DNA from: an uncultured Erysipelotrichaceae bacterium
GTDB lineage: Bacteria > Bacillota_I > Bacilli_A > RF39 > UBA660
DNA length: 23,449 nt
Direction: 5' to 3'
Assembly: GCA_902766815.1 (NCBI GenBank)
Contig: CACXEZ010000115.1
Span: forward strand, 1 to 23,449
A program made the position numbers and the translations under genes. Every line of letters starts with the position of its first letter. The first letter of the stretch is position 1. Below are positions 1 to 7,403 of this stretch, piece by piece. The notes below the pieces were generated by a model. It was not told where the DNA came from. It did not search any database and worked only from the letters and a program-made list of their open reading frames with translations.

Positions 1-2
1 CC

Positions 3-746
3 GGAGTTGATAAACAAAAGATTGATCAAAAAATTATTATGATTGAAAAAAAGCCTGAAGATGAAAAATACGTTGAATGGTTAAAAAAACAAATGCCAGG
101 TTTTGTAGAAGGAGTTTCTTTAGAAACAGAACAAGTAGTAACAAACAAAGAAGTAACAAGTGAAAATATCTTTGACGTCGCAAAAGAAGAAATTAATAGC
201 ACTCAAGAAACACCTACTACTCAAGAATCTATCAATGCTCAAACAATTCCTACAAATTCAACACCAACATCAGGCGGAATATTTGATAATATCCCATCAC
301 CAGTAACCTCACAAGAAAATAGTCCTATTCCAGAAGCTCCAGTTTCAACATCAGTAATGCCTTCTATCGAGCAACCTATCAAAACAGAAGAACTGCCAAA
401 AGAAAATGTTGATATTTTTGGAATATCTTTAGAGCAACCAACAATAGCAACACCAAACATTCAAGAACCTAATCCAATAATAAATAAAGAATTATCAAAG
501 GAAGAACCTATTCAGACTGTAGAAGAGCCAAAAGCAGTTCAAGACATTGCATTAGAAGGAACTACAAGTTTTAGCCCAATTCCAAATATTCCACAGCCAA
601 CAGTGGAAAATACAAGTGTCACAGAGGAACCACAAAAAAAGAGTGGTGGATTTGTTAATTTAGCTATTTTATTAGTTGTTTTAGTAGTGGTTACTATCAT
701 TAGTGTTGAACTTGGTAAATATTTATATAGTGTATACGGAGCTTAG
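3..746 (+). CDS. C-terminally membrane-anchored Pro/Glu/Thr-rich protein, 5' end outside the window
   Basis: I do not recognise this protein. The reading frame is open from the left edge of the window (codons from position 3). The first ATG (39-41) has no Shine-Dalgarno in front of it, so the gene most likely begins upstream and that ATG is internal. The visible part is about 248 residues: a short charged stretch containing VEWLKKQMPGF, then some 170 residues rich in Pro, Glu, Thr, Ser and Asn with little predicted fold, then a single hydrophobic segment (about 20 residues starting at GGFVNLAILL) and a short tail ending SVYGA. Three short IFD/IFG motifs (NIFDV, GIFDN, DIFGI) are spaced through the disordered part. 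This looks like a tail-anchored or single-pass protein with a disordered linker, with the folded domain, if any, lying upstream. A terminator overlaps the stop codon. Function unknown. Confidence 0.75.
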   Translation, partial: GVDKQKIDQKIIMIEKKPEDEKYVEWLKKQMPGFVEGVSLETEQVVTNKEVTSENIFDVAKEEINSTQETPTTQESINAQTIPTNSTPTSGGIFDNIPSPVTSQENSPIPEAPVSTSVMPSIEQPIKTEELPKENVDIFGISLEQPTIATPNIQEPNPIINKELSKEEPIQTVEEPKAVQDIALEGTTSFSPIPNIPQPTVENTSVTEEPQKKSGGFVNLAILLVVLVVVTIISVELGKYLYSVYGA

Positions 747-769
747 ATAATATCTAAGCTTTTATTTTA
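740..769 (+). terminator. Rho-independent terminator after the first gene
   Basis: The inverted repeat AGCTTAGAT / ATCTAAGCT has a 3-nt loop and is followed by TTTATTTT. The left arm contains the TAG stop of the preceding gene. Confidence 0.8.
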
Positions 770-781
770 AAATAACAGAAT

Positions 782-809
782 TTGCTTGAGTAACTAAGAA
801 TTCTATGAT
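782..809 (+). promoter_or_regulatory. Probable sigma-A-type promoter for mscS
   Basis: TTGCTT (782-787), a 16-bp spacer, then TATGAT (804-809), about 25 bp before the chosen mscS start and just after the preceding terminator. The -35 is weak. Confidence 0.45.
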
Positions 810-834
810 AAAATGAATTCAATGGAGGATGGAT

Positions 835-1638
835 ATGTTAAAATTTATCAACAGTGCTAAATTTTATATGCCAATTATTTATATAATAGCGGGAATCATA
901 GCATACTGTATCATTTCTAAGACAATAAGAAACTTAAGTAAAATTAATTTCAAAAATGTAAGTAAAGGAACAGATAAAAGAAAAGCAACTGTAATCAGTT
1001 TAATTAATAATATTATTAAATATGTTATAGTTATCATAATTATTATACTAATTTTAAACATATACGGTGTAAATACAACCAGCATTATAGCTTCGTTAGG
1101 TGCCGTTAGTGTTATCATAGGACTCGCTTTTCAAGATATCATTAAAGACTTACTAGCAGGAATGTTTATTATCTTTGATAATGCCTATGCCGTAGGCGAT
1201 TGGGTTGAAATTAATGGTTTCAAAGGAGAAGTAATCTCGCTAGGATTAAAAACCACAAAAATAAAATCATACACAGGTGAAGTAAAAATTATTTCTAATT
1301 CTTCTTTTATAGAAGTGATTAACTTCAACCTAAATCATTCAAAAATAATAATTAATGTTCCTTTTTCTTATAACACAGAAATAGAAAAAATAGAAACCGC
1401 ATTAAATAAAGTCAAAGAACAAATCGAAAAGAATAAAAATGTATATAGCATGGAGTTATTGGGGATAGATGAATTTCAAGACAGCTCAATTAATTATGCA
1501 ATTGTTTTAGAATGTATCCCTATGACCCATATTGGTATTAAAAGAGAAGTCTTAAAATTGATAAAAATAACTTTTGATAAAGAAAATATAGAGATCCCTT
1601 ATAACCAAGTAGACATACATATAAAGGAACAGGTGTAA
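835..1638 (+). CDS. mscS: MscS-family small-conductance mechanosensitive channel
   Basis: Membrane channel that opens under membrane tension to release solutes on osmotic downshock. The product is 267 residues, near the size of E. coli MscS. It has an N-terminal hydrophobic helix, a second helix (around residues 60-80), and the pore-lining third helix rich in Gly/Ala, running into GLAFQDIIKDLLAG. The MscS beta-domain signature follows: DNAYAVGDWVEINGFKGEV and then the TGEVKIISNSSF loop. The start at 835 is preferred over ATG 829, because GGAGG (824-828) abuts the 829 ATG but sits 6 nt before the 835 ATG. The HD-domain gene follows after 2 nt, so the two are probably co-transcribed. YkuT/YggB-type members of the same superfamily cannot be told apart from sequence alone. 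Confidence 0.93.
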   Translation: MLKFINSAKFYMPIIYIIAGIIAYCIISKTIRNLSKINFKNVSKGTDKRKATVISLINNIIKYVIVIIIIILILNIYGVNTTSIIASLGAVSVIIGLAFQDIIKDLLAGMFIIFDNAYAVGDWVEINGFKGEVISLGLKTTKIKSYTGEVKIISNSSFIEVINFNLNHSKIIINVPFSYNTEIEKIETALNKVKEQIEKNKNVYSMELLGIDEFQDSSINYAIVLECIPMTHIGIKREVLKLIKITFDKENIEIPYNQVDIHIKEQV

Positions 1639-1640
1639 AA

Positions 1641-2222
1641 ATGAAAAAACAAGAAGTATTCAAAAAAGAGATTAGTTATGTAAAAGATTCAAATAGAAGA
1701 AAGGATTTAAAAATATTAATCAACTTATTACCAGATTATTTTTTCGAAATACCAGCATCTTCTACCGGAAAATATCATCCATCCTTTGCATTAGGAGAAG
1801 GTGGATTAGTAAGACACACAAAAGTAGCAGTTCGTATTGCTAAAGAACTATTAGATAATAACACGGTAGGCATGAAGTTTACAGACAAGGACAAAGATTT
1901 AATTATCATGGCTCTAACACTACATGACGGATTAAAAAGTGGACTAGAGCATAGTAAATATACTAAATTCGATCATCCATTACTAGTATCTAAATTTATT
2001 ATGGAAAACAAAGGTAAATTATCTTTAGACATCGATGATATAAGAAAAATGTGTTCCATGATAGAGTCCCATATGGGGGAATGGACTTATGATACCTATC
2101 AAAAAAAAGAAGTATTGCCTAAACCAAGAACTGCTGAACAAAGATTTGTTCATATGTGTGATTTCCTAGCTAGTAGAAAATTTTTAGATGTAAAATTTGA
2201 AGATAGTAATATAGAAGAATAA
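1641..2222 (+). CDS. HD-domain phosphohydrolase/nuclease-like protein
   Basis: The product is 193 residues with a metal-binding HD-superfamily core. Candidate metal ligands are H59 (in EGGLVRHT), the H95-D96 doublet (LHDG), H112, H144 (ESHMG) and D174 (HMCDFLASRK). The EGGLVRHT and CDFLASRK segments resemble the HD domain at the C-terminus of the YhaM-type 3'-5' exoribonuclease and related stand-alone HD proteins. There is no N-terminal OB-fold domain here, so it is not a full YhaM. Members of the superfamily hydrolyse phosphodiester or phosphomonoester bonds in nucleotides or RNA; the substrate cannot be read from this sequence. It begins 2 nt after mscS, with AGGTG overlapping the mscS stop, and ends in a strong terminator. 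Confidence 0.85.
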   Translation: MKKQEVFKKEISYVKDSNRRKDLKILINLLPDYFFEIPASSTGKYHPSFALGEGGLVRHTKVAVRIAKELLDNNTVGMKFTDKDKDLIIMALTLHDGLKSGLEHSKYTKFDHPLLVSKFIMENKGKLSLDIDDIRKMCSMIESHMGEWTYDTYQKKEVLPKPRTAEQRFVHMCDFLASRKFLDVKFEDSNIEE

Positions 2223-2254
2223 ATGTATAGAGAAAAAAACTCATACATTTTTTA
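2221..2254 (+). terminator. Rho-independent terminator after the HD gene
   Basis: AAATGTAT-A-GAG, a 7-A loop, then CTC-ATACATTT followed by a T run (to 2253). The stem has one bulged A and starts inside the stop codon. Confidence 0.8.
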
Positions 2255-2277
2255 TATTATAAAAACTTCTGGTAAAT

Positions 2278-2312
2278 TTATCATTTATTTTTAATAAAAA
2301 CTATGTTATGAT
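2278..2312 (+). promoter_or_regulatory. Possible promoter region of ftsW
   Basis: Two overlapping -10 candidates, TATGTT (2302-2307) and TATGAT (2307-2312), precede ftsW. TTATCA (2278-2283) lies 18 bp before the first. The -35 match is poor, so the exact promoter is uncertain. Confidence 0.35.
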
Positions 2313-2332
2313 AAATACAAAGGATGGTAAAT

Positions 2333-3490
2333 ATGAAAAGAGTATTTTCAAAGATGGACAAACCTCTTCTTTTGATCGGATTAGCTTTTTTTCTCTTTGG
2401 TCTAGTAATGATTCTTAGTGCCTCTAACATGGAAAGTTACATGCGATACGGTTATGGTCCATATCACTATTTTTATAGACAAGCATTATTCTTAGGAATA
2501 GGTATGATATTATTTTTTATGATCATTCATCTTCCGACAAAAGCATACAAAGGACTATCTTACTTTCTGATAATAGTAAGTATTATTGGACTTTTAGCAC
2601 TAATTGTTTACGGACGTGTAGCTAATAATGCTCAAAGTTGGTTCAAAATAAGTGGAATATCGATACAACCAAGCGAATTTACCAAGATTATTGTTATTAT
2701 GTTTTTAGCATCTTATTACGACAATAACAAAGAAAAACTAAATAGCACAAAAAAATTGTTAATACCAATTGTTCCAGTTTTAGTTATCTTTATTATAGTT
2801 GCCCTGCAACCAGATCTAGGAACAGCATTAATTATTGCATTAATCAGCTTCTTCATGTTCTTCTCCCTACCAATGCCAAGAAAAACTCTAAGAAAATTTA
2901 GATTGCTTGTTCTAATCTTTGGTCTAATTGGAATGATAATATTCATGACACTAGGCAATCACTTTTTAAAAAGTTATCAACTAGAAAGATTTAACTTTAA
3001 AGATCCATGTGAAAGATATCAAGAAGAATCAGGATACCAACTTTGTAATAGCTTTATAGCCTTCAAAAATGGTGGTATTACAGGACAAGGAATTGGAAAA
3101 AGTACTCAAAAATATCTATACTTACCTGAATCTTATACCGATTTCATTTTCCCTATTATAGTTGAAGAATGGGGAGCATGGATGGGAGTCTTATTAATTA
3201 TTCTTTATTTAGTAATTATCTACAGATTGTATCGTATTGCAAGACAGGCATCTAGCTTATATAATTCATTACTTGCATATGGTGTATGCATCTATTTCTT
3301 ATTGCATGTATCTATCAACTTAATAGGTATCATGGGATTAGCCCCATTAACTGGAGTACCGCTACCTTTCTTATCCTATGGTGGAAGTTATGCAATAAGT
3401 TTGATGTGTTCCTTAGCAATATCAGAACGTGTAGCGATTGAAAGTTATAATTCAAAACAAAAAAAAGAAAAGAAACTTAAGAATGCCTAA
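2333..3490 (+). CDS. ftsW: FtsW/RodA/SpoVE-family (SEDS) peptidoglycan glycosyltransferase
   Basis: SEDS-family lipid II polymerase that makes glycan strands with a partner class B PBP. The product is 385 residues with about ten membrane segments. Visible signatures are SIQPSEFTKI (first third), LQPDLGTALI (middle), the NSFIAFKNGGITGQGIGKS loop and YLPESYTDFIF, whose Asp (D270) aligns with the essential SEDS Asp. The C-terminal part has the PLPFLSYGGS motif typical of FtsW/SpoVE. I favour FtsW or SpoVE over RodA because of PFLSYGGS and the SASN segment near the N-terminus. The start at 2333 is chosen because GGATGG (2322-2327) is correctly spaced for it, while ATG 2324 lies inside that ribosome binding site. 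It stands alone here, about 17 kb from the class B PBP gene. Confidence 0.9.
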   Translation: MKRVFSKMDKPLLLIGLAFFLFGLVMILSASNMESYMRYGYGPYHYFYRQALFLGIGMILFFMIIHLPTKAYKGLSYFLIIVSIIGLLALIVYGRVANNAQSWFKISGISIQPSEFTKIIVIMFLASYYDNNKEKLNSTKKLLIPIVPVLVIFIIVALQPDLGTALIIALISFFMFFSLPMPRKTLRKFRLLVLIFGLIGMIIFMTLGNHFLKSYQLERFNFKDPCERYQEESGYQLCNSFIAFKNGGITGQGIGKSTQKYLYLPESYTDFIFPIIVEEWGAWMGVLLIILYLVIIYRLYRIARQASSLYNSLLAYGVCIYFLLHVSINLIGIMGLAPLTGVPLPFLSYGGSYAISLMCSLAISERVAIESYNSKQKKEKKLKNA

Positions 3491-3499
3491 GTTTCTTTT
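3468..3499. terminator. Bidirectional terminator shared by ftsW and the coat protein gene
   Basis: AAAAGAAACTTA (3468-3479) pairs perfectly with TAAGTTTCTTTT (3488-3499) around an 8-nt loop. T runs flank it on both strands, so it can serve both converging genes. It overlaps both stop codons. Confidence 0.85.
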
Positions 3500-3908
3500 A
3501 AACACCTTCAACAAATGTGTCATCCAAACAACGAATACAACATACACATTCCAAATTGATGGTAAAGAATGAATTAGTTGATGTGTAAGTGTTATTTTCA
3601 TTTACTATTAAAACACGACAAGTAGCACAACAATCATCTAATTTTTCTACACGAAAAACACTAGAAGTAGTTGTTTCTGTTGGACTCTTAGAAATAGGCG
3701 CACTAAATGGTGTGCTATTAGAGCCACAGGTATATAAGACAATTGGTCTAGTATTGTAATTTGCAGGACAACATTGTTGACCTAAGAAGCCACGATCACA
3801 AGTTTCTAAACAAGAGTCAAGTTGAGTAGCTCCTTCTTGAAGGATTAAAATTACTTTTAGAATATCAGCAATGCAATTTTCACAATGATTGCATCTTTCA
3901 TTATCCAT
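3498..3908 (-). CDS. CotY/CotZ/ExsY-like cysteine-rich spore coat protein
   Basis: Outer spore coat/exosporium structural protein of the CotY/CotZ family, which forms disulfide-linked lattices. The product is 136 residues with 15 cysteines (positions 6, 9, 12, 33, 37, 46, 47, 61, 93, 94, 97, 121, 123, 124, 127). The diagnostic block VFRVEKLDDCCATCRVLI and the C-terminal INLECVCCIRCLDD closely follow B. subtilis CotY/CotZ (FRVEKLCDCCAT and a Cys-rich CIQCL-type ending). The N-terminal CNHCENCIADIL matches the family's short Cys/His start. The frame is open further upstream to 4121, but the ATG at 3908 follows AAAGGGGTGG at good spacing, and the extra residues would cross the promoter, so I use 3908. 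The gene is divergent from priA and convergent with ftsW, and a SigK-like promoter lies in front of it. It is direct evidence for sporulation genes in this genome. Confidence 0.88.
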   Translation of the reverse strand: MDNERCNHCENCIADILKVILILQEGATQLDSCLETCDRGFLGQQCCPANYNTRPIVLYTCGSNSTPFSAPISKSPTETTTSSVFRVEKLDDCCATCRVLIVNENNTYTSTNSFFTINLECVCCIRCLDDTFVEGV

Positions 3909-3939
3909 CGAACCCACCCCTTTACTGATAATTTCATTA

Positions 3940-3969
3940 TAGCTTATGTGTAATTCGGAAAAAAATGTA
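3940..3969 (-). promoter_or_regulatory. SigK-type (late mother cell) promoter of the coat gene
   Basis: Read on the minus strand: TACA (3969-3966), 16 bp, then A-CATAAGCTA (-10, 3948-3940). This follows the B. subtilis SigK consensus mACm-N16-gCATAnnnTA with the correct spacing and mismatches at only the first m and the g. An overlapping TATAAT (3942-3937) could also serve sigma-A, but its -35 would be TTTTTT. SigK control fits a coat gene. Confidence 0.5.
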
Positions 3970-4006
3970 TTATTAATACCTAATTTAAATGTTTGATTAA
4001 ATTTGA

Positions 4007-4036
4007 TTGACTTATTTATTTTTAGATTGCTATAAT
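4007..4036 (+). promoter_or_regulatory. Sigma-A promoter of priA
   Basis: TTGACT (4007-4012), an 18-bp spacer, TATAAT (4031-4036), about 30 bp before the priA start. Confidence 0.75.
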
Positions 4037-4065
4037 GAAATAAAGAAATGAATGGAGGTATTTTT

Positions 4066-6246
4066 ATGTATGCCCAAGTAATAATAGAAATCACAGCCAA
4101 AGCAGTAGATAAAACGTTCACATATAAGATTCCTGAAAATTTAGAAGGAAAAGTATGCGTAGGTTCCAGAGTAAAAGTACCTTTTGCTCACCAAACACTA
4201 GAAGGCTTTGTACTAAAAACTTCAAATACTACTGATACAGAATATGAAATGAAAGAAATTCTAGAATTAATTGATGAGGAACCAATTTTAAATGAAGAAA
4301 TGTTGAAGTTAGGAAAAATAATCAGTAACAGAACCTTATGTTCATTAATATCTGCTTATCAGGCAATGTTACCAAAAGCTCTAAAGGCCAAATCAGGAAC
4401 AAATATCAAAATAAAAAAAGAAAAATATTTAGTCCTATTGCAAGAAAAATCCAAAATAGAAGAATACATTAATACATGTCGTTATGAAAATCAAATTGAA
4501 ATATTAAAATATTTATTAAAGGAAAAAGAAAAGCATATCACTAAGATAGATAGCAGTACAAGAACCTTAATCAAGAAGAAATTAATTACCTTAGAAACAA
4601 GAGAAGCATATCGATTACATTACCAAACAAATTCTAGTGATAAAAAACTTATATTAAATGAAGAACAAAAGAAAGTGGTAGAAAAAGTATTGAATAGTAA
4701 AAATACTAACCAAACTTTTTTATTATATGGTATCACTGGCTCAGGGAAAACAGAAGTATATATGAATATCATAGAAGGAGTCATTAAAGAAGGAAAAGGT
4801 GCTATTGTATTAGTACCAGAAATAAGCTTAACACCTCAAATTGTAGAAAGATTTATATGTCGTTTTGGAGATGATGTTGCCATTTTACATTCAGGACTAA
4901 ATGATGGAGAAAAATATGATGAATATAGAAAGATTATTAATCAAAAAGTACATATAGTCGTAGGTGCACGTAGTGCTATATTTGCACCTATCAGTTCCAT
5001 AGGAGTTATCATCATCGATGAAGAACACAGTGCAACATATAAACAAGAAAATCATCCAAGATATCATGCTAGAGATATTGCTATTATAAGAAGCAAATAT
5101 CATAACTGTCCCGTAGTACTAGGTAGTGCAACCCCCTCTTTAGAAAGTATGGCAAGAGCAGGAAATAAAGTTTACAATTTATTAACTTTAACTAAAAGGG
5201 CTGGAAAAGGTTCTCTACCAAAAGTATATATAGCTGATATGAGAGAAGAAATAAAAAAGAATAACTTCATTTTTTCAGAAATATTAGATAAAAAAATAAA
5301 AGAAAAATTGTCAAAAAAAGAACAAATCATTTTACTCCTTAACAGGAGAGGATATAGTTCTATTGAAAGTTGTAATAATTGTGGTGAAGTAATGAAATGC
5401 CCCAATTGCGATATTAGTTTAACTTATCATAAAACAAGTGAAATGCTAAGATGTCACTATTGTGGATATGCAATCAAAAAATATACAGAATGCCCCAAAT
5501 GTAAAAGTCATGATTTAAAAGATTATGGTTTAGGCACACAAAAATTAGAAGAAGAACTAAAAAAAAGATATGATGCCAAAATTATTAGAATGGATATGGA
5601 TACCACTTCTAAAAAAGGTGCTCATCAAAAAATTATAGAGGATTTTGAACAACAAAAGTATGACATTTTAGTAGGAACGCAAATGATAGCCAAAGGATTA
5701 GATTTCCCAAGAGTGACATTAGTAGGTGTCATTAATGCTGATGCCAGTTTAAATGTACCAGATTTTAGAAGTAGTGAAAGAACCTTCCAATTACTTTGTC
5801 AAGTATCAGGAAGAGCAGGAAGAGCAGAACTAAAAGGAGAAGTTATCATTCAAACTTATAATAAAGATCACTATAGTATCTTATATTCCCAATACCATGA
5901 TTATTTTAGTTTCTATAAAGAAGAAATGAAAATTAGAAAAAAATTAAATTATAGTCCCTATTATTATATGATTCTAGTAAAGATATCTACCAAAGATTAT
6001 GAAAAAAGCTTCGAAGAAGCAAATGTCATAGGAGAATACCTAAGAAAAAACTTAAGTCCAACTACCTACATCTTAGGTCCAGCCATGGCCTCAGTATTCA
6101 GAATTGATAACATTTACTATCAACAATGTATCATCAAATATCAACATGATGATAAATTAAGAGATACCCTAATCAAATTAGATGAACACTATAAAACAAA
6201 TAATAAAGTAAAAGTAGAAATAGATATCGATCCAAATCACTTATAA
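4066..6246 (+). CDS. priA: Primosomal replication restart helicase PriA
   Basis: Superfamily 2 DNA helicase that recognises abandoned forks and reloads the replicative helicase. The product is 726 residues, slightly short for the family. In order: N-terminal 3'-DNA-binding domain (YAQVIIEITAKAVDKTFTY), winged-helix region, Walker A GITGSGKT (222-229), Walker B DEEH (318-321), a Cys cluster between residues 436 and 479 with CxxC pairs (CNNC, CPNC, CHYC, CPKC) that binds two zinc ions and is inserted between the helicase lobes, then GTQMIAKGLDFP and QVSGRAGRAE of the second lobe, and the C-terminal domain ending DIDPNHL. The start at 4066 follows GGAGG (4054-4058) by 7 nt; ATG 4048 lies upstream of that Shine-Dalgarno. 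All key motifs are intact. Confidence 0.97.
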   Translation: MYAQVIIEITAKAVDKTFTYKIPENLEGKVCVGSRVKVPFAHQTLEGFVLKTSNTTDTEYEMKEILELIDEEPILNEEMLKLGKIISNRTLCSLISAYQAMLPKALKAKSGTNIKIKKEKYLVLLQEKSKIEEYINTCRYENQIEILKYLLKEKEKHITKIDSSTRTLIKKKLITLETREAYRLHYQTNSSDKKLILNEEQKKVVEKVLNSKNTNQTFLLYGITGSGKTEVYMNIIEGVIKEGKGAIVLVPEISLTPQIVERFICRFGDDVAILHSGLNDGEKYDEYRKIINQKVHIVVGARSAIFAPISSIGVIIIDEEHSATYKQENHPRYHARDIAIIRSKYHNCPVVLGSATPSLESMARAGNKVYNLLTLTKRAGKGSLPKVYIADMREEIKKNNFIFSEILDKKIKEKLSKKEQIILLLNRRGYSSIESCNNCGEVMKCPNCDISLTYHKTSEMLRCHYCGYAIKKYTECPKCKSHDLKDYGLGTQKLEEELKKRYDAKIIRMDMDTTSKKGAHQKIIEDFEQQKYDILVGTQMIAKGLDFPRVTLVGVINADASLNVPDFRSSERTFQLLCQVSGRAGRAELKGEVIIQTYNKDHYSILYSQYHDYFSFYKEEMKIRKKLNYSPYYYMILVKISTKDYEKSFEEANVIGEYLRKNLSPTTYILGPAMASVFRIDNIYYQQCIIKYQHDDKLRDTLIKLDEHYKTNNKVKVEIDIDPNHL

Positions 6247-6286
6247 ATTGCAAAATGAAAAAGACGAATAAAGATAAAGAGAATAC

Positions 6287-6315
6287 TTGCTTTTATACAA
6301 AAAAAAATGTATACT
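6287..6315 (+). promoter_or_regulatory. Sigma-A-type promoter of the 6364-9663 gene run
   Basis: TTGCTT (6287-6292), a 17-bp spacer, TATACT (6310-6315), followed by a roughly 40-nt leader to the ATG at 6364. The spacing is ideal and the -10 matches at 5 of 6 positions. Confidence 0.6.
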
Positions 6316-6363
6316 AAAACCAATTCACATAAAAAGCGAATGATGCAGTAAGGAGAATTAAAA

Positions 6364-7392
6364 ATGAAAGAAAAAAGAATCGTAACCTACATCAAAAATG
6401 GGAAATTAGTTACAAAAGAGTTCAATTTTTTTAGTAGAAAGTCAATAGTATATGAAATATTTGATAAACCATATATTCAAGGGGAACACCACGAATATTA
6501 TAAAATCAATAAGGAAGTAACATTTTTATCACTAGAAAATATTACTTTTAAGAAAGAAGCAAGATTCATCCTCACAGATCATACATCACTTATATTAAAA
6601 GGATGTAATTTCAAAGGTGGAAGATTATTTTTAATTGGTGGTAGTGTGGAGTTGCTTGAACCTAGACTAAATCCTTGTTATTACACCAACAGAATTGACA
6701 TATCGGAAGTAAACAAACTTAACATTATAATAGATAAAGAAAATGTAAGTTTTATCACAATAGCAGGTACTGCTAAAGATTGTCTAATAGATGCAGAAGA
6801 TAGAATAAATCAAATAGATATAAATGCAAATAATGTACATTTAAAAAATATGAAAGAAGCAAAAGATCTAAAAATAGAAGCAGATGAGATATTGTTAGAT
6901 AATTGTAAACTATATACTGATATAGAAAAAAGTACCCAAAATTTTGAAACAAAATCTTTAACTATAAAAGATTCTGAATTGATATATCAAAATATGGATG
7001 AAAGCATGGAAATTTCTGCTGACTTAATACACTTACAAAATAGTAATATCTATTTCAATGATCCAAGCTTTGTAAACGGAACAATAAGAAGTGATAAATT
7101 AAAATTAGAAAACAGTATCATAGAATCAAGCTATGTATTAAATTTACCATGTCAAAATATAGAAATGGATGAAAAATCAGAATTAAAAGCCTCTAGAAGA
7201 ATTACTTTCAAAAATGATACATATTGTAATAAAGATGATAATAACGATTTAGAAATAACAAAACAAAAACTGGAACTATTAGATACTAGAAGAAAATTCA
7301 TTTCTATATTAAAAGGAATAGAAGAATCCCAAAAAGAAGAAACAAGCCAATTCACAGGAAAGAAAAAAGTAAGAAGTAAAGGAAATAATTAA
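6364..7392 (+). CDS. Uncharacterised repeat-rich protein, possibly beta-solenoid
   Basis: Not recognised. The product is 342 residues, with no signal peptide or membrane segment, so probably cytoplasmic. Residues about 50-260 contain irregular repeats of short strands that end in an Asn/Asp/Ser turn, for example LILKGCNFKGG, ILLDNCKLY, LTIKDSELIYQN, LIHLQNSNIYFND and KLENSIIESS, each about 20-25 residues apart. This alternation resembles right-handed beta-helix or bactofilin-like proteins, but no specific family signature is seen. The C-terminal about 60 residues are charged and probably helical. The start follows AAGGAG at good spacing. It is the first gene of a tight run; the transglutaminase-like gene begins 11 nt after its stop, which suggests a shared role. 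The function is open. Confidence 0.75.
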   Translation: MKEKRIVTYIKNGKLVTKEFNFFSRKSIVYEIFDKPYIQGEHHEYYKINKEVTFLSLENITFKKEARFILTDHTSLILKGCNFKGGRLFLIGGSVELLEPRLNPCYYTNRIDISEVNKLNIIIDKENVSFITIAGTAKDCLIDAEDRINQIDINANNVHLKNMKEAKDLKIEADEILLDNCKLYTDIEKSTQNFETKSLTIKDSELIYQNMDESMEISADLIHLQNSNIYFNDPSFVNGTIRSDKLKLENSIIESSYVLNLPCQNIEMDEKSELKASRRITFKNDTYCNKDDNNDLEITKQKLELLDTRRKFISILKGIEESQKEETSQFTGKKKVRSKGNN

Positions 7393-7403
7393 GGTAAAAA
7401 AAT

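Noticed and set aside
3909..4121. N-terminal extension of the coat protein frame to 4121
   Set aside because: It would run through the promoters and the start of priA; the Shine-Dalgarno and the family's N-terminus place the start at 3908.
6247..6363. Possible riboswitch or attenuator in the 117-nt interval after priA
   Set aside because: Only a promoter and a Shine-Dalgarno can be seen; no hairpin with a T run and no known leader motif.
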